Assembly: GCA_902168225.1 (NCBI GenBank)
Contig: CABHOW010000169.1
Span: forward strand, 1-60,022
Source of the DNA: an uncultured Flavihumibacter sp.
GTDB lineage: Bacteria > Bacteroidota > Bacteroidia > Chitinophagales > Chitinophagaceae
Length of the DNA: 60,022 nucleotides
Direction: 5' to 3'
Position 1 is the stretch's first letter, and every line of letters starts with the position of its first letter. The notes under the pieces are model-generated. The model searched no databases, was not told the origin of the DNA, and saw only the letters and a list, made by a program, of their open reading frames with translations. Shown one piece after another: positions 42,075 through 50,329 of this stretch. The translations under genes were made by a program, and so were the position numbers.

Positions 42075-42464
42075 TTATAGATTTGCAAAAAAAGCAACAT
42101 TATTTCCGTCGGGGTCTATTACCTGGGCGAAGCGCTGTCCCCAAAATGCATCCCAAGGTTCTTTAAAAGATTGATATCCCGCCGATATAAGTCTATTATA
42201 AGTATCATCAACCTCAGTAGGAGAAGCACAGGCAAATTGCAAACTGATTCTGTTATCGCCCGTTGGTGCCTGCCAATTTGGGTTTGTATGTAACATGGTA
42301 CTCTCCGGAATGAAGCCAATACTATAGCCTTCCTCCGATGTAAACTCAACATGGTGTTCGTTGTCTTGACCATCAGGAATGGGAAGCCCAAGGGTACGAT
42401 AAAAGGAAAGTGATTTCCCTAAGTCTTTTACAGTTATACCAACTGTGTGTAATGAAATTGCCAT
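42075..42464 (-). CDS. VOC (glyoxalase/bleomycin resistance) family protein
   Basis: A 129-residue single-module VOC protein: LHTVGITVKDLGKSLSFYRT at the N terminus and the C-terminal GQRFAQVIDPDGNNVAFFAN. Two modules or a dimer would make one metal site (H at residue 6, E in HHVEFTSEEGY region). The role may be isomerase, dioxygenase or drug binding; not determinable. ATG 42464 gives MAISLHTVG. Confidence 0.85.
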   Translation of the reverse strand: MAISLHTVGITVKDLGKSLSFYRTLGLPIPDGQDNEHHVEFTSEEGYSIGFIPESTMLHTNPNWQAPTGDNRISLQFACASPTEVDDTYNRLISAGYQSFKEPWDAFWGQRFAQVIDPDGNNVAFFANL

Positions 42465-42547
42465 AATTTTAATGTATTTGTGAATCACAAAAATGGCAGA
42501 ACAATTTTTTAAAACTATTGCGCTAAGTCAACGTTTTTAAAAACTCC

Positions 42548-43270
42548 TTAGGGATTCATTTTATTAAACAGTTCACGGATAGCTTGAGGGTTCGCATTCG
42601 CAGTTATTTCACTAAATCCGAATGTTAGCTCCGTTTTACCTTCCTTTAATTGATTAAATACTGCTTCTACAAAAGCACTAACCGGTGGTTGTCCATCGTG
42701 TAAACCTATACCACCTAAGTCTGTATTCAAAGCTGGTGGTATCATCTCAATAACCGCAATATTTCTTTCTTTCAACAGATATCTCAATGAAACAGTAAAA
42801 GAATGAAAAAAAGCTTTTGTTGCAGCGTAAACCGGCACTTTTGCAAATGGCAAAAAAGATAAACCGGAGGTTACGTTGATAATGGTATCTAATGACGATA
42901 AATTGATGAAAAGATTTGTCAGATGTATAGGAGCTAATACATTAGTAGTAACCTCGTTTACTGCTTTTTGATAAAAATTTTCATCTGAAATATGCATCCA
43001 ATTTTGGATACCTGCATTATTTACTAATACGTTCAAGTCATTGTGGTTTTCAGCAACCCAATTGTATAGATCAACACGTTCTGCTTCAATAGATAGGTCG
43101 CATTGACGAGCAATGACTTGAGGAAATCTATTTACTGTTTCTTTTAAAACATCTTCTCTTCTACCACAAATAATGACCGTATTATTCTCCTGTAGAAACC
43201 TTTCAGTTAGACCTAAACCGATTCCACTTGCTCCTCCCGTTATGAGGATTTTGTTATTTGCTAATTTCAT
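42548..43270 (-). CDS. SDR-family oxidoreductase (DltE-like)
   Basis: A 240-residue classical SDR: ILITGGASGIGLGLTERF cofactor site, LVNNAGIQNW, TSGLSFLPFAKVP active-site serine, YAATKAFFHSF with Tyr and Lys. The layout matches the DltE/YciK-type oxidoreductases often found as stand-alone genes in Bacteroidota. Substrate unknown. Confidence 0.88.
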   Translation of the reverse strand: MKLANNKILITGGASGIGLGLTERFLQENNTVIICGRREDVLKETVNRFPQVIARQCDLSIEAERVDLYNWVAENHNDLNVLVNNAGIQNWMHISDENFYQKAVNEVTTNVLAPIHLTNLFINLSSLDTIINVTSGLSFLPFAKVPVYAATKAFFHSFTVSLRYLLKERNIAVIEMIPPALNTDLGGIGLHDGQPPVSAFVEAVFNQLKEGKTELTFGFSEITANANPQAIRELFNKMNP

Positions 43271-43361
43271 CTCTCTTTTTAAATTGGCATAAAATTAGAG
43301 TTATTAATTAAATTGGTTGGAACTATATAGTTCTCTTTCACATTTCGGGCAGATATTCATA

Positions 43362-44081
43362 TTAATTTTTCGTTACCTCAACTATCCACATTAATGCATA
43401 AGCTGTTGTAAAATAAGGTTTGCTGCTTTTTACCCGTAAGCCCGCATTTGCAAAAACTTTCGCATAGCCCGTAGTTGGGATATAATCGCCAATTATAGCG
43501 GTACCATTGGGTTTTAAAACTCTTGCTATTTCAAGACAAGCTTTTTCTTGCTCTACTTTAGGTTCGATATTATGGATACAAAGCAAAGAAAGTATCACAT
43601 CAAAAGAATTGTCTTCAAAACTTAAACTTCTTGCGTCTTCATTTCTGACTTCAATTTTGTCTTTCACGCCCTCTAATTCGGCGTTTGCTAAGGTTCTATG
43701 TATGGAATTATCAGACAAATCTTTGCTACTCCAAATATCTATACCTACAGATTTTCCTGTTGTCAGATGCTTTGCAGCACCTATCATAAGAAGCCCTTGT
43801 CCGGTACCAATATCCAACATATTTTCGTTACCGGTCCATTTAATTTTTGATAACATCAAATCTCTTGTTCTGTATTTTCCTTTTATCCCATATGCAAACA
43901 TGGCAACTCCAAGGATAAAAAAAATGGATCCTACCACTACAATGAAATAGCTAATATTGTTCAAAAACAAATTCGCTGAAAGAAAGGATAGTAAAAAGCC
44001 TACAGCAATTATTAATGCGCCAAATACGGTTAGGTTGCGCATGATTCCTGGTGCGTCGAAACCGTAGTGTATTTTATTCAT
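43362..44081 (-). CDS. Membrane-anchored class I methyltransferase
   Basis: A 239-residue protein with two N-terminal membrane segments (about residues 17-36 and 43-64) followed by a SAM-binding domain: MLDIGTGQGLLMIGAA, GIDIWSSKDLSDNS, VRNEDARSLSFEDNSFDVIL. The ubiE/COQ5-type fold on a membrane anchor suggests a lipid or quinone-like substrate. It follows the Crp-type regulator after a single base, so it is a likely target of that regulator. Confidence 0.85.
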   Translation of the reverse strand: MNKIHYGFDAPGIMRNLTVFGALIIAVGFLLSFLSANLFLNNISYFIVVVGSIFFILGVAMFAYGIKGKYRTRDLMLSKIKWTGNENMLDIGTGQGLLMIGAAKHLTTGKSVGIDIWSSKDLSDNSIHRTLANAELEGVKDKIEVRNEDARSLSFEDNSFDVILSLLCIHNIEPKVEQEKACLEIARVLKPNGTAIIGDYIPTTGYAKVFANAGLRVKSSKPYFTTAYALMWIVEVTKN

Positions 44082-44082
44082 A

Positions 44083-44652
44083 CTATAATTTTGATTTGAC
44101 CCTACTTAATGTAGATGGTGTAATACCTAAGTAAGAGGCTGCCATTTTATTTGAGACCCTTAACAGAAAATCAGGCTGATAGTTCATAACCCATTTAACT
44201 TTCTCGATAGCATCAAAGCCTTGAAAGCCGTATATACGTTTCTGTGCCGTAATAAAACCGAGCTCTAAAATTTGTCTGTAAATTCTTGCGAACTGTGGAA
44301 CCGTATCTACCAAGCTAAAAAAGCTATCCCTTGAAATGCTGAGCAGCTCGGATTTTTCTATTGTTTGTACAAACTCAAAGGCAGGGGCTTGATTGATGAG
44401 ACTTGGAAGTGCTGTACCAAAGGCTCCTTCAAAGGCAAAGTATCGCGTAGTTTCAATACCTTCTTTATTAATCGTGAAAAGTCTTAAACAACCTTTATTA
44501 ACAAAATAGTAATGTTTGCAAATATCTCCCTGCTTCAGGAGCAGTTCATTTCTTTTCGTTTTGATGGGTGTAAAATGTTCGACAATGTGGTCGAGTGTCG
44601 GTTGGTCAATAATTGTTCTGCTTTTGAAGTATTGCTCTAATTTCTCGTACAT
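44083..44652 (-). CDS. Crp/Fnr-family transcriptional regulator
   Basis: A 189-residue protein. The cyclic-nucleotide-binding fold spans about residues 1-115 (KQGDICKHYYFVNKGCLRLF, then FEGAFGTALPSL), without the iron-sulfur cysteines of Fnr. A C-terminal winged helix (KMAASYLGITPSTLSRVKSKL) recognises DNA. Short Crp-like proteins of this kind in Bacteroidota usually control an adjacent gene; here that is the methyltransferase one base downstream. Its effector is unknown. Confidence 0.88.
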   Translation of the reverse strand: MYEKLEQYFKSRTIIDQPTLDHIVEHFTPIKTKRNELLLKQGDICKHYYFVNKGCLRLFTINKEGIETTRYFAFEGAFGTALPSLINQAPAFEFVQTIEKSELLSISRDSFFSLVDTVPQFARIYRQILELGFITAQKRIYGFQGFDAIEKVKWVMNYQPDFLLRVSNKMAASYLGITPSTLSRVKSKL

Positions 44653-44676
44653 GATTCAGTATTACGATGATTATTC

Positions 44677-45297
44677 TTATTTCTTAGTAAGCTTATACCT
44701 CAAATGAGTAGTAAGGTTAGAAGGTATTACCTCTGCAATTTGAATATTGTACTTGTCTTTGTCGATACTATCAAAGAGTCGAATGCCGGATCCTAAAAAT
44801 ACAGGGGAAATATGGATAGTTATCTCATCAATAAGACCAGCATTTAGAAATTGTTGAATAGTATTTGCCCCACCTTGTATTCTTATATCCATCCCTTTGG
44901 CAGATTGTATAGCTTTTTCTAAGGCGCTTTGTATCCCATCATTGATGAAATAAAAAGTTGTTGATCCTTTTTGAACCCATGGCTCTCTTTTTTCATGTGT
45001 CAGAACATACACATCTGCTTTAAATAAATCTTCTGGCCATACAGCTTCGCCCTCTTCAAACATTCGTTTCCCCATAATATAGGCACCTGTTCTTGAAAAC
45101 ACATCTTCTATTAGTTTGCCGTCTGCACTATCTTCTTCGCCACCATCCATATTCAGGTGTTTCCAAAATGCTTTCTGTTTAAACATCCAATTGTGGATTT
45201 CCCCGGAAACGCCCCCCATCGGATTGCTCGGACCTCTGTTGTTGCCTGCAAAAAAGCCATCAAGAGATATTCCACAGTCAAGGATAATCTGGCTCAT
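44677..45297 (-). CDS. Dihydrofolate reductase / RibD C-terminal family protein
   Basis: A 206-residue protein of the RibD_C superfamily: SQIILDCGISLDGFFAGNN at the N terminus, RTGAYIMGKRMFEEGE, and the C-terminal GANTIQQFLNAGLIDEITIH. These stand-alone proteins are NADPH-dependent reductases of unclear substrate, distinct from true DHFR. ATG 45297 is preferred over a codon 18 bases upstream. Confidence 0.87.
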   Translation of the reverse strand: MSQIILDCGISLDGFFAGNNRGPSNPMGGVSGEIHNWMFKQKAFWKHLNMDGGEEDSADGKLIEDVFSRTGAYIMGKRMFEEGEAVWPEDLFKADVYVLTHEKREPWVQKGSTTFYFINDGIQSALEKAIQSAKGMDIRIQGGANTIQQFLNAGLIDEITIHISPVFLGSGIRLFDSIDKDKYNIQIAEVIPSNLTTHLRYKLTKK

Positions 45298-45376
45298 ATT
45301 TTCTATTTTTTTCAAAATTACTTGTTATTGGTTTCCGTATATAATTAAACTGAACCTATTTATTGTACAACTATTT

Positions 45377-46102
45377 TCACCCCTTTTTAAACCTCCTTTT
45401 TAGCAATATCAGCTTGAATTTTAAGTAATCATAAATTAGACCTACAACTAATACTGATGCAGAAAACAGTAAGGATCGAAGTGCAACTTGTGAGTATAGC
45501 ACTCCTCCCATAATACCACCAAAAAAGAAAAAATTGATAATTGTTAACCGAAGTTTTATGGAAGATAAAAGTCTTTGCTTTTGTTCTTTCGATTTATAAA
45601 AGAATAATTGAGAGAGCTCGATACCAAGATCAGTAAAAAGCCCTGTTAAATGGGTTGTTCTAACACTGGCACTTGAAATAGTTGTTACTAAAGAGTTTTG
45701 TAACCCCATAGCAAAAAGTAAACTGAAAGCGATAATATTTGGATTTTCAGTCACCATGTCTTTTCCAAAAAAACCAATCATGAATAGAATTAAACATTCT
45801 ATTGAAGCGGGAACTACATAAATATAATGATCGTCTTTTTTGGATATCATTTCGATGAGAAAGTTAGAAATGAAAGAACCAAGGAAAAAGAAAAATACAT
45901 AGAGAAAATAAACAAATGCTTGCCAAAAATTAAGTTTAAATACTTCGTCTACAAAAAACGCAAAATGTCCTGTCACATTAGTTGTCAAACGTTGAACTGC
46001 TAAAAAACCTGCAACATTTACCAGTCCTGCAACAAAGGATAATAACGAGGCAATTTTCAGGTTATGGCTTAAAGTACGTGTTTTACCTTGGTGTCTGAAC
46101 AT
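45377..46102 (-). CDS. YoaK (DUF1275) family membrane protein
   Basis: A 241-residue membrane protein with about six hydrophobic segments. The family start is clear: SLLSFVAGLVNVAGFLAV, followed by TTNVTGHFAFFVDEVFKLNF and the FSLLFAMGLQNSLVTTIS region. YoaK proteins are conserved putative transporters of unknown substrate. Monocistronic. Confidence 0.86.
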   Translation of the reverse strand: MFRHQGKTRTLSHNLKIASLLSFVAGLVNVAGFLAVQRLTTNVTGHFAFFVDEVFKLNFWQAFVYFLYVFFFFLGSFISNFLIEMISKKDDHYIYVVPASIECLILFMIGFFGKDMVTENPNIIAFSLLFAMGLQNSLVTTISSASVRTTHLTGLFTDLGIELSQLFFYKSKEQKQRLLSSIKLRLTIINFFFFGGIMGGVLYSQVALRSLLFSASVLVVGLIYDYLKFKLILLKRRFKKG

Positions 46103-46134
46103 GGGGATATACTACAAATTGAATTATTATATTT

Positions 46135-47166
46135 TTACTCGTCAAATTCAAATTTTGTCAACTTATTATCTTTAAAGCAATAAAACTCATAGCTACGCTT
46201 CGATGCTACTTTGAATACTTTTTCAAGTAGTATATTGTCGTAAGTCAGTTTAAGTTTATGATACTCAATTTTAAGTTTTTCGGGTAGCTCATCAACATTA
46301 ATTGGTCTTTCGATTTCGAGTCCATCATCTATGGCGAATTCTAAAACAAAATTGCTGTTTCTCCAATTGATCGTTCTTTCGTCGTACTGGTTTGTTGAAA
46401 AAGAAATTTTATCCTGTTTGATAATACTATTTGTTGTACCAACCAATAAAAATATTCCTGATACAACCATTGCCCCATATCCAATTCTGCGAAAAACGAA
46501 CTCACTTAAATAAGGCAAAATATACTTTACAGAATAAGATGAAACAATGGATGCAACAGCGATAGCTACCCCCAGCCAAATAGCATTACCGGAATATAGT
46601 CCTAAAATTATGTATATGATCAATTTTATGGTATGAAGAAAAATTTCATTTGCTGCCCTAGTGGCTACAATTTCTTCTTTTGTTAAGCCGTAACGTAAAT
46701 AGAACCTATTAAATAAAAGCCCTATTGCACCTGTTATACCTGAAATAAAGCCTGCAAAAAAGCCAACTACTGCTAACATAAATTTGGGATAAGGCTTTTG
46801 TTCTTTATCTAACTCCTCTTTTTTTCTAAATAGCTCCGGAATATTTGCTACTAAAAAAAACCCAACAATGAGTGCTAAATAAAGTGGATTTACATACTTC
46901 ATTATCCATGCACCCAATAATACAGCCGGAATTGAAAAGGGAACAAACCAAAAGAATACGCGCCAATGTATATGCTTTTTAAAAATTACAATTCGCGAAG
47001 CTGAGCTGGCAAAAGTTCCAACTGTTAGCGAGAAAGGCACAACGGAAGTAGGTAAAAGCCAATTCAGTAATGGCACCAAGATTAAACTTGCACCACCACC
47101 GCATATGGCACTTATCCAAAATGCGGCAATTGTTATTAAAAAAAGTAGTATAACTTTTAATGCCAT
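46135..47166 (-). CDS. TSUP (TauE/SafE) family transporter with a C-terminal soluble domain
   Basis: A 343-residue protein. Residues 1-255 form the two-repeat TSUP membrane domain with CGGGASLILVPLLNWLLP and FAGFISGITGAIGLLFNRFY. TSUP proteins export sulfite, taurine-derived or other sulfur or organic acids. The last 85 residues (about 258-343) are a soluble, acidic, beta-rich extension, which I do not recognise and which most family members lack. It ends 33 bases from YoaK. Confidence 0.85.
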   Translation of the reverse strand: MALKVILLFLITIAAFWISAICGGGASLILVPLLNWLLPTSVVPFSLTVGTFASSASRIVIFKKHIHWRVFFWFVPFSIPAVLLGAWIMKYVNPLYLALIVGFFLVANIPELFRKKEELDKEQKPYPKFMLAVVGFFAGFISGITGAIGLLFNRFYLRYGLTKEEIVATRAANEIFLHTIKLIIYIILGLYSGNAIWLGVAIAVASIVSSYSVKYILPYLSEFVFRRIGYGAMVVSGIFLLVGTTNSIIKQDKISFSTNQYDERTINWRNSNFVLEFAIDDGLEIERPINVDELPEKLKIEYHKLKLTYDNILLEKVFKVASKRSYEFYCFKDNKLTKFEFDE

Positions 47167-47175
47167 TTAAAAATC

Positions 47176-47598
47176 TTATTTCCAAGCAATAATGAAAAGT
47201 CCCCCTAAAATTAATATTGTACCAACACTAATTTTCCATGTTATTTGTTCCTGTAAAAGCAAGAATGAAAGAAAAAGTGTTATTAAAATACTTGCCTTGT
47301 CAATTAGAGCTACTTCTGAAACATTACCGATTTTAATAGCTTTATAATAAAAAATCCAGGAAAGTGTTGTTGTTGCAGCCGAGACTCCTAAAAATAAAAC
47401 ATCCTTTTTTGTAAGGTTTGTAAAGTCTTTTATTTGATTAAAAATAACCATGTTTAACCAAATAAAGAGGAATACAAAGCTTGTTCTTATAGCAAGACCC
47501 GTATCGCTGCTTACATTTCTAAGCCCGGCTTTCGCAATAACGGAAGTTAGGCCTGCAAAAACCATTGAAATGAGTGCATATATTTGATATTGCTTCAC
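47176..47598 (-). CDS. Half-size EamA/DMT transporter
   Basis: A 140-residue membrane protein starting at GTG 47598, with four or five membrane segments. It is a single EamA repeat (MVFAGLTSVIAKAGLRNV, then EVALIDKASILITLFLSFLL and the typical EQITWKISVGTILILGGLFI end). Full DMT exporters have two repeats, so this one probably dimerises. Substrate unknown. It precedes the TSUP transporter by 9 bases and may be co-expressed with it. Confidence 0.83.
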   Translation of the reverse strand: MKQYQIYALISMVFAGLTSVIAKAGLRNVSSDTGLAIRTSFVFLFIWLNMVIFNQIKDFTNLTKKDVLFLGVSAATTTLSWIFYYKAIKIGNVSEVALIDKASILITLFLSFLLLQEQITWKISVGTILILGGLFIIAWK

Positions 47599-47701
47599 TG
47601 TACCCTAAGTATGAGATATTAAGCTCAGATACAAATTACGGATTACGCCGCAATTGGGCAACAGTTAGCATTAATAATTCTATTGTATGTGTAGCAGGAA
47701 A

Positions 47702-48799
47702 TTATTTTTTTGGTGTGTTTAAAGTTGCTGTATCTCTATAATAAAGACCGGATAAAGTTGATATAAACGCAAATTTTCCGACTTTCTGAAGCCCTGTTAT
47801 CTGACTTGTTGCTAATCCGTCGTTATCCAGCTCTGTATATTTCAGCGTACTTCCTGTATTGGCAACTCTCCACAGTTGGGAATTATAAAATGCATAAAGT
47901 TCGTTTCCAATAGATTGGTATGTCAATACTAAATAGATAAACCCCGGGGTACTTGCAAAAACAGACCAAGTTTCTCCGAAGTCATTTGAAATTAAAATAT
48001 CAGAAAAAGTGATTGCGAATAGATAATTACCAATTGTAAACATTTGTGAAACCCTACAATTTGGAATTGGCAATGGTCCATAACCAAATGCTTTCACATT
48101 CCCTAAAGTATCAATTCGATAAAATTGGTTAGCTATAGTTAAAAAGAATTTATTGAAAAAACCAAAAGAATAGTAATTACCACTACTAAACCCGGTTGTG
48201 GAAGGCGCCGGCGTTAAAAAAATATCTTTTGAAGTTCCTAATTGGATTGAATTGGGTATACCAACTGTTGTATCTATTCTTATCAGGTTACATTTTGTAA
48301 CCTGATTTGTATAGTCAATTTCACAAGGTGCTAAAACATATTTATCATTTATAATTGGGTATCCAGCGCCACTATTTGCCAATGGGAACCCTTTTGTTGA
48401 TGTATTAGAATTTGAATACGTAGGTTTAAATAAGAATCCTCCAAAATTCCAATTGGGGTTACTTGCAGAAAAAACCCGTAAAGTATTAATATCAGTTGGG
48501 TAAACACCAATTTTGGGGGATAAGGAAATAGGAATTAAATCTCCATAGGTTGTTCCTAGTATTGCTCCATTGGTAGACCCGTTAAGCTGACTAGGGTTAA
48601 TAAAAGTCATTATTTGTTTGTTGAAACAAGCTAAGGTTGAGTCATTTATTTGAACAGATGAGGTTATTATTTTATTATAACTAAACAAAGAAGAGTCGTA
48701 GAGCCATGAATGCTTAATTGGAACTTGTACTATTTCTGTCACCGTTTTTTTACATCCAAATGCTAATACGATTAATGCCGCTAGGAAAGTTTTCTTCAT
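47702..48799 (-). CDS. Beta-propeller lipoprotein with Asp-box
   Basis: A 365-residue outer-surface lipoprotein candidate. ATG 48799 gives MKKTFLAALIVLAFGC, an SPII lipobox ending at Cys-16. The mature part repeats short beta-blades and contains one clear Asp-box (SNDFGETWSVF), as in sialidase/BNR propellers. The overall family is not recognised and catalytic residues cannot be assigned. A likely role is binding or hydrolysis of an extracellular polymer, but that is inference. Confidence 0.75.
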   Translation of the reverse strand: MKKTFLAALIVLAFGCKKTVTEIVQVPIKHSWLYDSSLFSYNKIITSSVQINDSTLACFNKQIMTFINPSQLNGSTNGAILGTTYGDLIPISLSPKIGVYPTDINTLRVFSASNPNWNFGGFLFKPTYSNSNTSTKGFPLANSGAGYPIINDKYVLAPCEIDYTNQVTKCNLIRIDTTVGIPNSIQLGTSKDIFLTPAPSTTGFSSGNYYSFGFFNKFFLTIANQFYRIDTLGNVKAFGYGPLPIPNCRVSQMFTIGNYLFAITFSDILISNDFGETWSVFASTPGFIYLVLTYQSIGNELYAFYNSQLWRVANTGSTLKYTELDNDGLATSQITGLQKVGKFAFISTLSGLYYRDTATLNTPKK

Positions 48800-48882
48800 A
48801 TATTTTTTCTTACGCGGTAAAGGTTGCATCAAAATTTTCCGGTGCATCAGGTGTTAAAGTTATTTTCTTGTTATTTATCTAT

Positions 48883-48908
48883 TTAGTCTTTGTTTCATAA
48901 AAGACTAA
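48883..48908 (-). terminator. Hairpin downstream of the porin gene
   Basis: A perfect 9-bp stem, TTAGTCTTT (48883-48891) and AAAGACTAA (48900-48908), with an 8-base loop, 54 bases after the porin stop. No U-run follows on the minus strand, so termination is only possible. Confidence 0.45.
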
Positions 48909-48961
48909 GCCTACCGAATGCGAGTGTATCGAAAAAAGTAATAGTTAGCTTATTAATTACC

Positions 48962-50302
48962 TCAAAATTCCACATGACCCCGGATGCCGAAAACATGAAC
49001 AGGTCCACGGTCTTTGTTATAGGCAGGATTAATAACAAATTGGTAATCAAGTGTTACCCATAGGAATTTATTAAACCTTGCATTGTAAAACGTTTCAATG
49101 ATTCCTTCGTTGCCATAAGTTAAGCTACCATCACCAATAATAAAGCCATAACCACCTGCTTTTAAGAAATCATGATGATCATTAGAGATACCATTGAGAA
49201 CCCCTGCTATGCCAAAATAATCATCAGCCCTTTTCCATTTTGTTCCTTTTGTGGTAACACCAAAATTGATGGTATGGTCAATTTCAGTAAAAGCCCATGT
49301 TGCATACTTTCCATCATTCCAACCAATACGGCTAAAAATTCCGATATCGGATGTAAGTTGTTGCTCTAAATTGATACCAAAAGCATATTTATGTCCGCCA
49401 TATTTTTTATGCTCATCCATACCTTGTATCACGTCTAGTAAAAACTTATCACCTGTAGCTATTGCTTTCATCCCGTCTGCATAAGAGGGAGACTGTGAAT
49501 GTGTTCTGCTAATGATCAATCTTACAGTACCTGGCCTTCTGTTGATTGAAAACTTATGTTCAAACTCAAGTGTTTCAGAATGTGCCCCATCAAAACGGTA
49601 TTCCATTAAATGATAATTGGCAATACGTGGCACGGCTACTGATGAAAAACGTAAGCTCCATACCGGCTTGATCAATTCAGCCACTACTCCGAAAGTATAA
49701 CCACGTGTATTGGCAGGATAATCCCATGCGCCATTTGCCCATAAGCTCCAATTTAAAAACTGTGTTCGAGGGTCTTTACAATAGTTATTGTTATCAAAAA
49801 AATCAGCTATTGAAAACTTACCCGCACTGATCGTAATTCTGTTCACAGGTATATAACCCGCTACTTGGTTAACATCGTCTTCTACAAATTCATATTTTGT
49901 ATTCTTCAGTGGAATATGCTGCTCTAAATAAGCCCTTGCCACAAATGCTCTTGGTCTTACTTCTCCAATACGGTATGTTTCTCCATTCAAGGCGCCCGCC
50001 ACACCTGTAGCAAAGCTCAATCCATTTCCACCAGACACTTCAGGGTTGAAATAGAATGCTGCACCTTTCCACAATTTTCTTCCTAAAAATAAAGTAGATG
50101 TAAGGCTTGTAGCGGTTGGTTCTACTGTATCTGCCAAGCTATTCGTTCCGCTATATGGTGCTTTGAATCCTGAATGCTTTTGACCGACTATCGTTAATTG
50201 AAAATGATTTGTCCACTTGCTCGTTTTTTTAGTTGTATCCTGAGCGTTTGCTATTTGAGCAAGTACCAGTAATCCTATTGTAACGAAAATTTTTTTCATC
50301 AT
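48962..50302 (-). CDS. Carbohydrate-selective porin (OprB-like) family protein
   Basis: A 446-residue outer-membrane protein: signal peptide (MKKIFVTIGLLVLAQIANAQ), then a beta-barrel pattern of alternating amphipathic strands. OprB-like segments include KTSKWTNHFQLTIVGQKHSG near the N terminus, YIPVNRITISAGKFSIADFF, RTHSQSPSYADGM and a terminal HVFGIRGHVEF ending in an aromatic residue. It is 27 bases after mgtA on the same strand; that link to a magnesium operon suggests a role in cation or nutrient entry, although the family usually carries sugars. Confidence 0.83.
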   Translation of the reverse strand: MMKKIFVTIGLLVLAQIANAQDTTKKTSKWTNHFQLTIVGQKHSGFKAPYSGTNSLADTVEPTATSLTSTLFLGRKLWKGAAFYFNPEVSGGNGLSFATGVAGALNGETYRIGEVRPRAFVARAYLEQHIPLKNTKYEFVEDDVNQVAGYIPVNRITISAGKFSIADFFDNNNYCKDPRTQFLNWSLWANGAWDYPANTRGYTFGVVAELIKPVWSLRFSSVAVPRIANYHLMEYRFDGAHSETLEFEHKFSINRRPGTVRLIISRTHSQSPSYADGMKAIATGDKFLLDVIQGMDEHKKYGGHKYAFGINLEQQLTSDIGIFSRIGWNDGKYATWAFTEIDHTINFGVTTKGTKWKRADDYFGIAGVLNGISNDHHDFLKAGGYGFIIGDGSLTYGNEGIIETFYNARFNKFLWVTLDYQFVINPAYNKDRGPVHVFGIRGHVEF

Positions 50303-50329
50303 AAATTGTTTTAGTTAGTTAAGAGATTA

